Source: Sutcliffiella cohnii (GTDB lineage Bacteria; Bacillota; Bacilli; Bacillales; Bacillaceae_I). From it: DNA of 64,000 bases. A program made the translations under genes and the position numbers. Shown here piece by piece: positions 52,781 through 60,379 of this stretch. The DNA lies in NCBI RefSeq assembly GCF_002250055.1, contig NZ_CP018866.1:202001-266000 (forward strand), written 5' to 3'. How positions within the stretch are numbered: the first letter of the stretch is position 1; each line of letters opens with the position of its first letter. Under the pieces are notes generated by a model, which saw only the letters and a program-made list of their open reading frames with translations, was not told where the DNA came from and did not search any database.

Positions 52781-52984
52781 TTTTAAAAACGAGATAGTGC
52801 ATTAAATATCGAATTGGTATTTTCTAACTTCACTAAAATAGATTCTTCTACTATAATATTTTTTTATATGAATTAATTGTGGAGAGAAACTGTTATCCAT
52901 ATATAATTGGAAGAATGTTTGTATTGAACATCCTTCTCATGAAGAGGTAACCTAGAAAAAGGGAAAAAATGAAGGAGGTAACGT

Positions 52985-54403
52985 ATGGATTGGTTTGTGA
53001 AGATTTTAGACTTCGGTAATACCGTACTATGGTCGTATTTATTAATTGTTATGTTAATCGGTTTAGGACTTTATTTTACGTATAAAACAGGTTTTGTCCA
53101 GTTCAAAAACTTTTTAGAAATGTTCCGCTTATTAGGGGATAAAAATACGGCAATAAGCGGTAAGAAAAAAGGTGTCTCGTCATTATCTGCATTTTTTATT
53201 AGTGCCGCGAGTAGAATCGGTACTGGTAACTTAGCAGGTGTTGCTAGTGCAATTGCGTTAGGTGGACCTGGTGCTATTTTTTGGATGTGGCTTATCGCTT
53301 TAATTGGATCTGCTACAGCATTTGTGGAAAGTACATTAGCTCAAATATATAAAATAAATGATAAAGAAGGTTTCCGTGGGGGACCAGCTTATTATATTGA
53401 AAAAGGTTTAAAGGCAAGATGGCTAGGGATCGTATTTGCAGTGTTAATTATTTGTTGTTTTGGCTTAGCATTTAATAGTGTACAAGCTAATACCATTACA
53501 TTTGCATTTAACAACGCATTCGGAACAGACCGACTAATGTTAGGTATTGTTCTTGCTGCTTTCGTTGCACTTGTTATTTTCGGTGGAGTAAAGCGTGTGG
53601 CGAAAGTTTCTTCTATTGTTGTACCGATTATGGCTACGATATATTTAGTCGTTGCGATCTATGTACTCATAATTAACATTACAGAAGTTCCAGCAATGTT
53701 TGCCCTTATTTTTAAAAGTGCGTTCGGTTTAGAGCAAGCAATTGGTGGTGGAGTTGGTGCTGCTTTAATGATGGGAATTAAACGTGGTCTATTCTCCAAT
53801 GAAGCAGGGATGGGAAGTGCGCCAAATGCGGCTGCAACGGCAAATGTTAGCCATCCTGCAAAACAAGGTTTCATCCAAAGTTTAGGTGTATTCGTTGATA
53901 CCATTATCATCTGTTCAGCAACTGCGTTAATGATTTTACTTTCAGATGGATTTGCAAGTGGAGCCCAAGGAATTGAACTAACACAATTAGCATTAAGTGA
54001 GCATATTGGTGCTTGGGCAAGCAGCTTTATTGCGATTGCTATTATGTTTTTTGCTTTTAGTTCTATTGTCGGTAACTACTATTATGGAGAAACGAATATT
54101 GAATTTATCCGTTCTAGTAAAACAGCGTTATTTATTTACCGTGCAGCAGTAGTCGGTATGGTACTATTCGGCTCAGTAGCAAGTCTTCAAATTGTATGGG
54201 ATATGGCCGACTTATTTATGGGATTAATGGCGGTCGTAAACTTAATTGCTATTACTTTACTAGGTAAGTTTGCATTTGGAGCATTAAAAGATTACTTAGA
54301 GCAGAAAAAAGCTGGACAAGATCCGGTCTTCTACTCTAAAAACGTTGAAGGATTACGTGATTTAGATCATTGGAAGGACGTATCACCTTCAGAGAAAAAA
54401 TAA
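52985..54403 (+). CDS. Sodium:alanine symporter family (AGCS) transporter, second copy
   Basis: A 472-aa symporter, paralogue of 21187-22662, with the same motifs (SAASRIGTGNLAGVASAIALGGPGAIFWMW; FRGGPAYYIEKG; GIKRGLFSNEAGMGSAPNAAATANVSHPAKQG). AAGGAGG lies before the ATG. The 5' leader has a hairpin (GAAGAATGTT / GAACATCCTTC, about 52912-52937). No glycine riboswitch was recognised. Followed by two terminators and a weak 21-bp word array, as for the other copy. Confidence 0.9.
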   Translation: MDWFVKILDFGNTVLWSYLLIVMLIGLGLYFTYKTGFVQFKNFLEMFRLLGDKNTAISGKKKGVSSLSAFFISAASRIGTGNLAGVASAIALGGPGAIFWMWLIALIGSATAFVESTLAQIYKINDKEGFRGGPAYYIEKGLKARWLGIVFAVLIICCFGLAFNSVQANTITFAFNNAFGTDRLMLGIVLAAFVALVIFGGVKRVAKVSSIVVPIMATIYLVVAIYVLIINITEVPAMFALIFKSAFGLEQAIGGGVGAALMMGIKRGLFSNEAGMGSAPNAAATANVSHPAKQGFIQSLGVFVDTIIICSATALMILLSDGFASGAQGIELTQLALSEHIGAWASSFIAIAIMFFAFSSIVGNYYYGETNIEFIRSSKTALFIYRAAVVGMVLFGSVASLQIVWDMADLFMGLMAVVNLIAITLLGKFAFGALKDYLEQKKAGQDPVFYSKNVEGLRDLDHWKDVSPSEKK

Positions 54404-54413
54404 TGTACTAGGA

Positions 54414-54484
54414 GAGGTCGAGTTAGTTTCGGCCTCTTTTTTAAAAAAAAGGTGTGGCCAAATCGTTTCTGATTTGGCCTTTAT
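54414..54484 (+). terminator. Tandem terminators after the second AGCS gene
   Basis: First: GAGGTCGA / TCGGCCTC plus T6 (54414-54442). Second: GGCCAAATC / GATTTGGCC plus a T-rich tail (54456-54484). Confidence 0.85.
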
Positions 54485-54521
54485 TGTGTGGATTTAACTT
54501 TTGTTAATATTTATTTTAGAG

Positions 54522-54637
54522 CAAATGAAATTAATGTGTTACAGCAAATAAGAGGGTGCTTATCGCAAATAAAAAAGGATTTAACCCAAATAAAAGGTGT
54601 CTACCTACCACAAATAAACTGGTTTCCCGCAATTAGT
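54522..54637 (+). repeat. Short word array D (CAAATAA), roughly 21-bp spacing
   Basis: CAAATRA words at 54522, 54545, 54566, 54587 and 54611, with a degenerate one at 54630; spacings 23, 21, 21, 24, 19. Same position (after a terminator) as arrays A, B and C, but short and less regular. Confidence 0.7.
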
Positions 54638-54702
54638 CTGAATTACTAAATAAGAATTTTAATATCTCAAGAATAAGTATTTAGAAAATTTAAAATTAAT
54701 AG

Positions 54703-54732
54703 TTGACACACGAACGTATGTTCGCATAAAAT
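54703..54732 (+). promoter_or_regulatory. SOS promoter with perfect LexA box
   Basis: TTGACA (54703-54708), 18-bp spacer, TAAAAT (54727-54732). The spacer contains CGAACGTATGTTCG (54711-54724), a full match to the Bacillus LexA consensus CGAACRNRYGTTYG. Repression by LexA and induction by DNA damage follow. Confidence 0.88.
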
Positions 54733-54812
54733 AAGTGTACAAGCAATAAATACGAACGCGCGCTCTGGTAAATTGTTTGTATAAATTAATTTTTAAACAA
54801 GGGGATGAAGAA

Positions 54813-55502
54813 ATGGTTAAAATTTTTATTGATCCAGGACATGGGGGAACAGATCCAGGTGCAATCGGTAATGGACTTCAAGAAAAGAACATTACATTAA
54901 GTATTTCAACAAAGATTCGGGATATTTTAGTAGCGGAGTATGATAACGTCTCAATACTCATGTCTCGAACAGGTGATACTACAAGATCATTAAGTGAGCG
55001 AACAAATCAAGCAAACTCATGGGGTGCAGACTTTTTCCTATCTGTTCATGTAAATGCAGGTGGGGGAACGGGCTTTGAGAGTTTTGTCTATCCAGGTGTT
55101 GGGGCACCGACAACAACGTATCAAACGAATATTCACGATGAAATTATGAAGGTCAATCAATTAAATGACCGTGGGAAGAAGCAACAAAACTTCCATGTGT
55201 TAAGAGAAACTTATATGCCTGCGCTTTTAACAGAAAACGGATTTATCGACCACTCAAGTGATTCAACAAAGATGAAAAGTGATAGTTGGCTTACAGCAGT
55301 AGCTCGAGGTCATGTAAATGGAGTAGCGAAATGCTTTAACCTCCCAAAGAAAAACACAGCGATTTACCACACTGTAGTTTCCGGTGACACAGTTTACTCC
55401 TTAAGTAGACAATATGGAAGTACAATTGAACAAATTAGAGAATGGAACAATTTAGATGCAAATTACACTATTTATGTTGGACAAGTTTTACGAGTGAAGT
55501 AA
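54813..55502 (+). CDS. N-acetylmuramoyl-L-alanine amidase with C-terminal LysM
   Basis: Peptidoglycan hydrolase of 229 aa. The Amidase_3 domain (residues 1-175) begins MVKIFIDPGHGGTDPGAIGNGLQEK; zinc ligands are in DPGHGG, LSVHVNAG and the glutamate in LLTENGFID. One LysM repeat (HTVVSGDTVYSLSRQYGSTIEQIREWN) ends it. It is close to CwlC/CwlV in the catalytic domain but has LysM in place of SPOR repeats. No signal peptide, so release needs a holin or cell lysis. ATG 54813 with AAGGGGAT is the start. Expression is under the LexA promoter upstream. Confidence 0.92.
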   Translation: MVKIFIDPGHGGTDPGAIGNGLQEKNITLSISTKIRDILVAEYDNVSILMSRTGDTTRSLSERTNQANSWGADFFLSVHVNAGGGTGFESFVYPGVGAPTTTYQTNIHDEIMKVNQLNDRGKKQQNFHVLRETYMPALLTENGFIDHSSDSTKMKSDSWLTAVARGHVNGVAKCFNLPKKNTAIYHTVVSGDTVYSLSRQYGSTIEQIREWNNLDANYTIYVGQVLRVK

Positions 55503-55525
55503 GTAACAAGTAACTAGCAGAAAAC

Positions 55526-55560
55526 GGAGCAGTGGCAATAGCCATTGCTTCTTATTTTTA
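55526..55560 (+). terminator. Terminator of the amidase gene
   Basis: GGAGCAGTGGC / GCCATTGCTTC with a four-base loop and a TTATTTTTA tail. Confidence 0.75.
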
Positions 55561-55659
55561 TCAAAGTAGACCACCATGCAAACGAACTTTGCACCATGGC
55601 ATATGAAATCGAGTGGTTAGGGAGTTGCTACGATATTTTACCTTTCGAAATTTAGAACC

Positions 55660-55795
55660 GAGAGTGGAACGTAGCGGAAGGTGCGAGACTCCAGCGGGAA
55701 GAAGAGGAATCGGGAGACCCCACAGGGCGAAGCCCGAGGAGGCTCCCGTTTCTCCCCGCGGAAAGCGAGTACCTGCAGTGAAGTGAAACGGACAA
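55660..55795. repeat. GC-rich palindromic repeat E3
   Basis: Intergenic GC-rich stretch with nested palindromes (CGGGAG...CTCCCG; GGGCGAAGCCC) and the phrases GACTCCAGCGGGA and CCCCGCGGAAAGCG. It is related in style to E1/E2 but is a different family. The rest of the 55503-55915 gap is AT-rich and should hold the promoter of the holin-like gene. Confidence 0.65.
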
Positions 55796-55915
55796 ACTTA
55801 AGAAAACCAACCTATTTTCAATGTAGACTTAAAGTATAAAGTATTGTTGATGTATTATGAAATGCTATTTTCCTAAATAAGGCTATATCACAAAGGTAGA
55901 AAGGACGGTATAAAA

Positions 55916-56146
55916 ATGGAAATAACAGATGCAGTGTTCATTCCACTAATTATAGGGTTGGTTGAGATGTTTAAACGACTAGGACTGCCAGTAAAGTATG
56001 CTCCAGTAATAGCTGTCTTGATAGGGTTACTAGTTGGAATTTTGTATATGGATATCCCCTTCAAAGATGGGATTATAATCGGACTAGTATTTGGTTTATC
56101 GGCGAGCGGTTTATATAGTGGTACGAAACACTTAGTCCACGAATAG
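55916..56146 (+). CDS. Holin-like small membrane protein, 76 aa
   Basis: Two or three membrane helices (AVFIPLIIGLVEMF; YAPVIAVLIGLLVGILYM; GIIIGLVFGLSASGLYSG) with short charged ends, the size and layout of phage-type holins. AAAGGACGG precedes the ATG. Its closeness to a signal-less, SOS-controlled amidase supports a lysis role, but it has its own upstream region and no other phage genes are present. It could also be a small membrane protein of another function. Confidence 0.6.
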   Translation: MEITDAVFIPLIIGLVEMFKRLGLPVKYAPVIAVLIGLLVGILYMDIPFKDGIIIGLVFGLSASGLYSGTKHLVHE

Positions 56147-56149
56147 CAA

Positions 56150-56188
56150 AAAAATAACGCCTCTGCTTTTCAAAACAGAGGCGTTATC
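56150..56188. terminator. Bidirectional terminator
   Basis: ATAACGCCTCTG / CAGAGGCGTTAT with a 10-base loop. A-rich before it, so the T run serves mainly the minus-strand MBL gene. Confidence 0.85.
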
Positions 56189-56203
56189 ATGATAAAAGAA
56201 ACC

Positions 56204-57049
56204 TTAATGGACATACTTCCCGTAATCAGGTTTTGCAATATCATCAAAATCATGAACCAATTTTTCTAAGCTACTTGTTAACAAATCACCAGACAGTGGT
56301 AAACCATGTCCAGTAACTGCGACAGTTGGCTTAAGTGCTGCTAATTTAGCAACAGATGCCTTCGCCGCATTCCAATCCGTTGTTAAATATCTAGGTGGCC
56401 CACTAATCTCTAGTTCTTGTGTAAATACTTTATATAAATATTCTTGTTTAACAGTGACGAATGCATCACCAACGATTAATGTACCATCATTTTCTCGATA
56501 AAAAGAAACATGACCTGGAGTATGACCTGGAGTGTGAATCCACTTAAATCCAGGCATATGCGGTACTGTTCCATCAGACGGGAATGGTTTTATGTGGTTT
56601 CCTAAATTTATTGGTTCATTAGGAAACATTGGGGACATTTTCGCAACCATGCCACCTTCGACCGTTGCGTCTGGTTCAGGGTAACTTTTTTCTCCTAATA
56701 AAAACGGCATTTCTAGTTCATGTGCGTAGACAGGAATTTCCCACCGTTTTACTAATTCAATAATTGCTCCAACATGATCGAAATGGCCATGCGTTAAAAT
56801 AATTGCTTTAGGACGGCTATTTTCTCCAAATCGATTTTCAATAACAGAAATAATTTCTTCTGCTGAATCTGGCATACCAGCATCAATCAAAACAAAATCA
56901 TTAGTATTTGGATCACCAACTAAATGAATATTTACTATTTGAATGGTATAGTTGTAAAGGTCAGGTAAAATATCTATTCCGACACCACTCCCAATAGAAG
57001 TAGCTGGAATAAATTTATAATCACTTCCATAACTCATTTCCTTTTCCAA
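56204..57049 (-). CDS. MBL-fold metallo-hydrolase
   Basis: A 281-aa metallo-beta-lactamase-fold hydrolase. Metal ligands: LTHGHFDHVG (HxHxDH), HTPGHTPGH, VGDAF and TGHGLPL. The substrate is unknown; glyoxalase II-like or lactonase-like members share this plan. The TTG at 57049 is favoured, with GGAGGG seven bases before it; ATG at 57037 has no well-placed site. Monocistronic. Confidence 0.85.
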   Translation of the reverse strand: MEKEMSYGSDYKFIPATSIGSGVGIDILPDLYNYTIQIVNIHLVGDPNTNDFVLIDAGMPDSAEEIISVIENRFGENSRPKAIILTHGHFDHVGAIIELVKRWEIPVYAHELEMPFLLGEKSYPEPDATVEGGMVAKMSPMFPNEPINLGNHIKPFPSDGTVPHMPGFKWIHTPGHTPGHVSFYRENDGTLIVGDAFVTVKQEYLYKVFTQELEISGPPRYLTTDWNAAKASVAKLAALKPTVAVTGHGLPLSGDLLTSSLEKLVHDFDDIAKPDYGKYVH

Positions 57050-57142
57050 AAAAATCCCTCCAAAAAATCTAATTCGGAGTTAGAATTCCCTAAAGTAATC
57101 ATTTTTAAATGAACGGGCATTTGTCATTTAAAGGGGAGAAAG

Positions 57143-57177
57143 GAAAAATGCTCAGCCTTTAGCGACTGAACATTTTA
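57143..57177 (-). terminator. Terminator of the ROK regulator gene
   Basis: Minus strand AAAATGTTCAG pairs with CTGAGCATTTT and runs into T. Confidence 0.8.
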
Positions 57178-57233
57178 GACATGATAGGTAGCTTTTGTTT
57201 TGAAAAAGGGAAGCGTTTTCATTAAAAGACACT

Positions 57234-58397
57234 TCATTTTTGCTCTACAGGTAAATTTAAAGTAGGTACATTTAGAAAATGTTTTATTGCTAAAGCGCAT
57301 GCACCTAACACAGAAGATCTTTTCCCAATCGTTGAAATCGATAGTGAATGATAATGACTAATAGATGAATGTAAGTTCGCCGTTATCTTTTCTAAAGCGT
57401 TCGGGTATATACGTAACAGTTCACTATCTAATACAATTACTTCCGGGTTGTACATATTAATTAAATTATTAAGTCCGATTGAGATGTAATAGATAAACTT
57501 GTCCATTAATTGCTGAACTTCTTCATCACCTTGTGCGAGGAACTCTTCTACTTGTTCATAAGTCATCTGTTCGTTTTTTAATTCGGAAAGATGAGCAAAA
57601 AAACTTGATTCAGAAGCGTATTTTTCCCAACACCCTTTATTTCCACAATTACAAGTAATCCCTTCAGGTACGATGATCATATGCCCAATCTCTCCTGCGA
57701 AACCGTTATGACCGCGGAAAAATTCATTGTTCATCATCATTCCTAATCCAATTCCAGAATAATGCGTCGTACAAAGTAAATTATTTGTTTCGTGATGGAT
57801 GTATGCTCTTTCTGCAAATGAACTTAAATTTGCGTTGTTTTCAAGATGGACAGTAATACCAATTTCTTTTTCCAAATCTACTTTCAAATGAATGTTCTTC
57901 CATTTTAAACGAGGTACGAAATGAATGGTTTCATCTTTTCCAACAAGTCCGTGTATGGCAATAACAATTCCGATAATCCCAAGGTCAGTATCCGTAAACG
58001 TATGCTTCAGTTTATTTATTTCTTCCACTAATATGGATAAAATTTCTGAATAGTCCGTAGTATGTAACTCAACCGTATGTGATGAAACGGGGCTACCTAA
58101 TAAATCAGATAACATAAATGTTACTTGTCCATAATCGAGATCAATTCCTAGTGCGTAACCTACTTTACGATTAATAGATAACATAATTGGTTTACGTCCA
58201 ACCGCATTATGTTCTACATGAGTCTCTACTACAAGTCCATCATCTATTAAATCGGCCACTTGGGCTGAGATTGTCGCTCTAGTTAGTTCTGTTGCTTTTG
58301 ATAAATCAGCTCTAGATATAAATCCTTCTTTCACAATCTCTCCGATAATAATTGATCGGTTTATTTGTTTGATAAAAGAAGCATCACCAGTAACCAT
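57234..58397 (-). CDS. ROK-family repressor, XylR-like
   Basis: A 387-aa sugar-responsive repressor. N-terminal winged HTH (NRSIIIGEIVKEGFISRADLSKATELTRATISAQVADLIDDGLV, residues about 13-56), then the ROK sugar-kinase-like domain with LENNANLSSFAE, GHNGFAGEIGHM and the zinc motif CNCGNKGCWEKYAS. ATG 58397 has GGAGG six bases upstream. It is divergent from uxaC, and a 25-bp perfect palindrome resembling XylR operators lies between them. It probably represses the uxaC-gnd operon. Confidence 0.88.
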   Translation of the reverse strand: MVTGDASFIKQINRSIIIGEIVKEGFISRADLSKATELTRATISAQVADLIDDGLVVETHVEHNAVGRKPIMLSINRKVGYALGIDLDYGQVTFMLSDLLGSPVSSHTVELHTTDYSEILSILVEEINKLKHTFTDTDLGIIGIVIAIHGLVGKDETIHFVPRLKWKNIHLKVDLEKEIGITVHLENNANLSSFAERAYIHHETNNLLCTTHYSGIGLGMMMNNEFFRGHNGFAGEIGHMIIVPEGITCNCGNKGCWEKYASESSFFAHLSELKNEQMTYEQVEEFLAQGDEEVQQLMDKFIYYISIGLNNLINMYNPEVIVLDSELLRIYPNALEKITANLHSSISHYHSLSISTIGKRSSVLGACALAIKHFLNVPTLNLPVEQK

Positions 58398-58496
58398 AAT
58401 AATCCTCCATTTCAAGCGTAAAAGTTTACTTTCATTATAACAGTTTTCATCTAAGAAAAGATACGGATAACTTTGCGTTAGATTAAATAGGAAGAA

Positions 58497-58710
58497 AAGA
58501 ATACGGATTGTCCAGTTTGTACGCCGCTACCCAAACGCCCTCCGCATTTCTATTGTCCAGCTCCGGCGGCTAGGTCCGGCTCGAACTTCACTTTTCCTCC
58601 GTACGATAAGTCAACATCGGCTCTCTACGTTCGCCGTGTTTCCTATATCTCCTGCGGAAAACCTCCAGTTTGATTGGACCTAAACGAGCCGCCTCCGCAT
58701 TTCGGATTGA
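58497..58710 (-). repeat. Structured repeat, type C, with a truncated second unit
   Basis: Same family as 5628-6434, read on the minus strand. Outer stem GGCGGCT / AGCCGCC, inner stem TAGGTCC / GGACCTA, and a conserved middle (GAGATATAGGAAACAC; GATGTTGACTTATCGTAC). After the joint AGCTGGACAATAGAAATGCGGA a second type-C unit begins (GGGCGTT...TAGCGGCGTACAAACTGGA) but is cut off near 58500. Confidence 0.82.
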
Positions 58711-58745
58711 CGAATATATAAAAAAGTGTTAAATTAGACATGTAA

Positions 58746-58770
58746 TTAATTTGTTTAATAAACAAATTAA
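58746..58770. promoter_or_regulatory. 25-bp perfect palindrome, probable ROK/XylR-type operator
   Basis: TTAATTTGTTTA-A-TAAACAAATTAA. The GTTTGTTTA-type half sites are like those bound by XylR. It lies between the divergent regulator and uxaC, 106 bp before uxaC. Confidence 0.78.
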
Positions 58771-58818
58771 AGTAAAAGGTTAATTTAAATCGTTTTTCTT
58801 CAAATTTTTTTATATTTA

Positions 58819-58832
58819 TGAAAAGGTTTACA
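58819..58832 (+). promoter_or_regulatory. Near-consensus cre site before uxaC
   Basis: TGAAAAGGTTTACA matches the CcpA consensus TGWAANCGNTNWCA at all but one position. Catabolite repression of the operon is likely. Confidence 0.6.
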
Positions 58833-58875
58833 GAAAATAAAATAGGTCATTATGTGTGAAAGAGGGGGAGAATGA

Positions 58876-60279
58876 ATGAACACTTTTTTAAATAAGCATT
58901 TTTTATTAGATACGAAGGCTGCTGTAGATTTATATGAAAATGCAGCGAAAGACTTACCAATCTTTGATTTCCATTGTCACCTTGTACCAGAAGAGGTTTG
59001 GGAAAATAAACCTTACGAAAATATTACGCAATTATGGCTAGGTGGGGACCATTACAAATGGAGAGCTATGCGTATGCATGGTATTGGTGAAGAATTCATT
59101 ACTGGAGAGAAAAGCGACTGGGAAAAATTCGAAGCTTGGGCAAAAACAATGCCTTATTTAATCGGAAATCCGTTACATCATTGGGCTCATATGGAGTTAA
59201 AAATGTTCTTCGGAATCGAGAAAATTTTAAGCCCAGAAAAAGCACGTGAAATTTATGATGAGTGTAATGAGAAACTTGCACAGCCTGACTATAGACCAAG
59301 ATCATTTATTGAAACAGCAAACGTAAAGTTTATCGGTACTACAGATGACCCAGTTTCTACATTAGAATATCACCAAAAATTAAAAGCAGATGAAACATTT
59401 GATGCAATTATCGCACCAACATTCCGACCGGATGGAGCATTATATATTGAACGTCCAACTTTTCATAACTGGGTAAAAACGTTAGAAGAAGTGTCGGATG
59501 TAAAAGTTACTGATTTAGATAGCTTCCTACAAGCATTACAGCAACGTGTTGATTACTTCCATGAAAATGGTGGTAGAGCATCTGACCATGATATTCAAAA
59601 GTTAGAATATGTGGAAACAACAAAAGAAGAAGCAGCTCCTATTTTTGCAAAACGCTTAAATGGTGAAGAACTAACTGATAACGAATTAACTGCTTATCAA
59701 TCTTTCTTACTAAAACAAGTAGGTATGATGTACGCAGAAAAGAGCTGGGTAATGCAGCTTCATATGGGTGCAATGCGTAATAATAATACGAGAATGAAAG
59801 AATTAATCGGTCCTGACACTGGATTTGATTCTATTGGCGAAAAGAATTTTGCAGAAGGCGTTTCTAAGTTTTTAGATGCGTTAGAAATGGAAAATAAATT
59901 GCCAAGAACGGTCCTTTTCAACTTAAATCCGAAAGATAATGCCGTTTTAGCTGGAATGATGGGTAACTTCTATGAAGCTGGAGTACCTGGAAAAATTCAA
60001 TTCGGTTCTGGTTGGTGGTTTAATGACCATATCGACGGAATGGAAAGGCAAATGAAAGACTTAGCAAACGTTGGTTTATTAAGTCACTTCATCGGAATGC
60101 TTACAGATTCTCGAAGCTTCCTATCTTATGCACGTCACGACTATTTCCGCCGCATTTTATGTAACATCTTAGGTGATTGGGTGGAGAGAGGTTTAGCTCC
60201 AAACGATCCGAAGTTTTTAGAGGAAATGGTTCGTAATATCGGATACAACAACGCTGAAAAATATTTCTTAGAGCGCTAA
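58876..60279 (+). CDS. uxaC: Glucuronate isomerase
   Basis: Converts D-glucuronate to D-fructuronate (and D-galacturonate to D-tagaturonate), the first step of hexuronate catabolism. At 467 aa it has the family length. The metal-binding DFHCHLVPEEV, LGGDHYKWRAMR, TDDPVSTLEYH and the C-terminal LTDSRSFLSYARHDYFRR are all conserved. The start follows AGGGGGAG. It is the first gene of a uxaC-gnd unit under the ROK palindrome and a cre site. The usual uxuA/uxuB partners are not in the window. Confidence 0.94.
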   Translation: MNTFLNKHFLLDTKAAVDLYENAAKDLPIFDFHCHLVPEEVWENKPYENITQLWLGGDHYKWRAMRMHGIGEEFITGEKSDWEKFEAWAKTMPYLIGNPLHHWAHMELKMFFGIEKILSPEKAREIYDECNEKLAQPDYRPRSFIETANVKFIGTTDDPVSTLEYHQKLKADETFDAIIAPTFRPDGALYIERPTFHNWVKTLEEVSDVKVTDLDSFLQALQQRVDYFHENGGRASDHDIQKLEYVETTKEEAAPIFAKRLNGEELTDNELTAYQSFLLKQVGMMYAEKSWVMQLHMGAMRNNNTRMKELIGPDTGFDSIGEKNFAEGVSKFLDALEMENKLPRTVLFNLNPKDNAVLAGMMGNFYEAGVPGKIQFGSGWWFNDHIDGMERQMKDLANVGLLSHFIGMLTDSRSFLSYARHDYFRRILCNILGDWVERGLAPNDPKFLEEMVRNIGYNNAEKYFLER

Positions 60280-60294
60280 TTCATTTTTATAAAG

Positions 60295-60336
60295 GTGGCT
60301 GTCTACTCGCGATAGTATTGCGGGTGAGACGGTCAC
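60295..60336 (+). other. Strong hairpin between uxaC and gnd
   Basis: GTGGCTGTCTACTCGC faces GCGGGTGAGACGGTCAC. There is no T run after it, so it is more likely an mRNA processing or stability element than a terminator. Confidence 0.6.
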
Positions 60337-60379
60337 TCTAATACTAAAACCATTTGATAGGAAAGGTAGAGAATATAAT

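Noticed and set aside
52787-52984. Glycine riboswitch before the second AGCS gene
   Set aside because: Only a simple hairpin is present; the conserved glycine-aptamer core was not found.
57200-57215. cre-like site AAGCGTTTTCA near the 3' end of the ROK gene
   Set aside because: Two mismatches in the left half and no promoter or gene start nearby to regulate.
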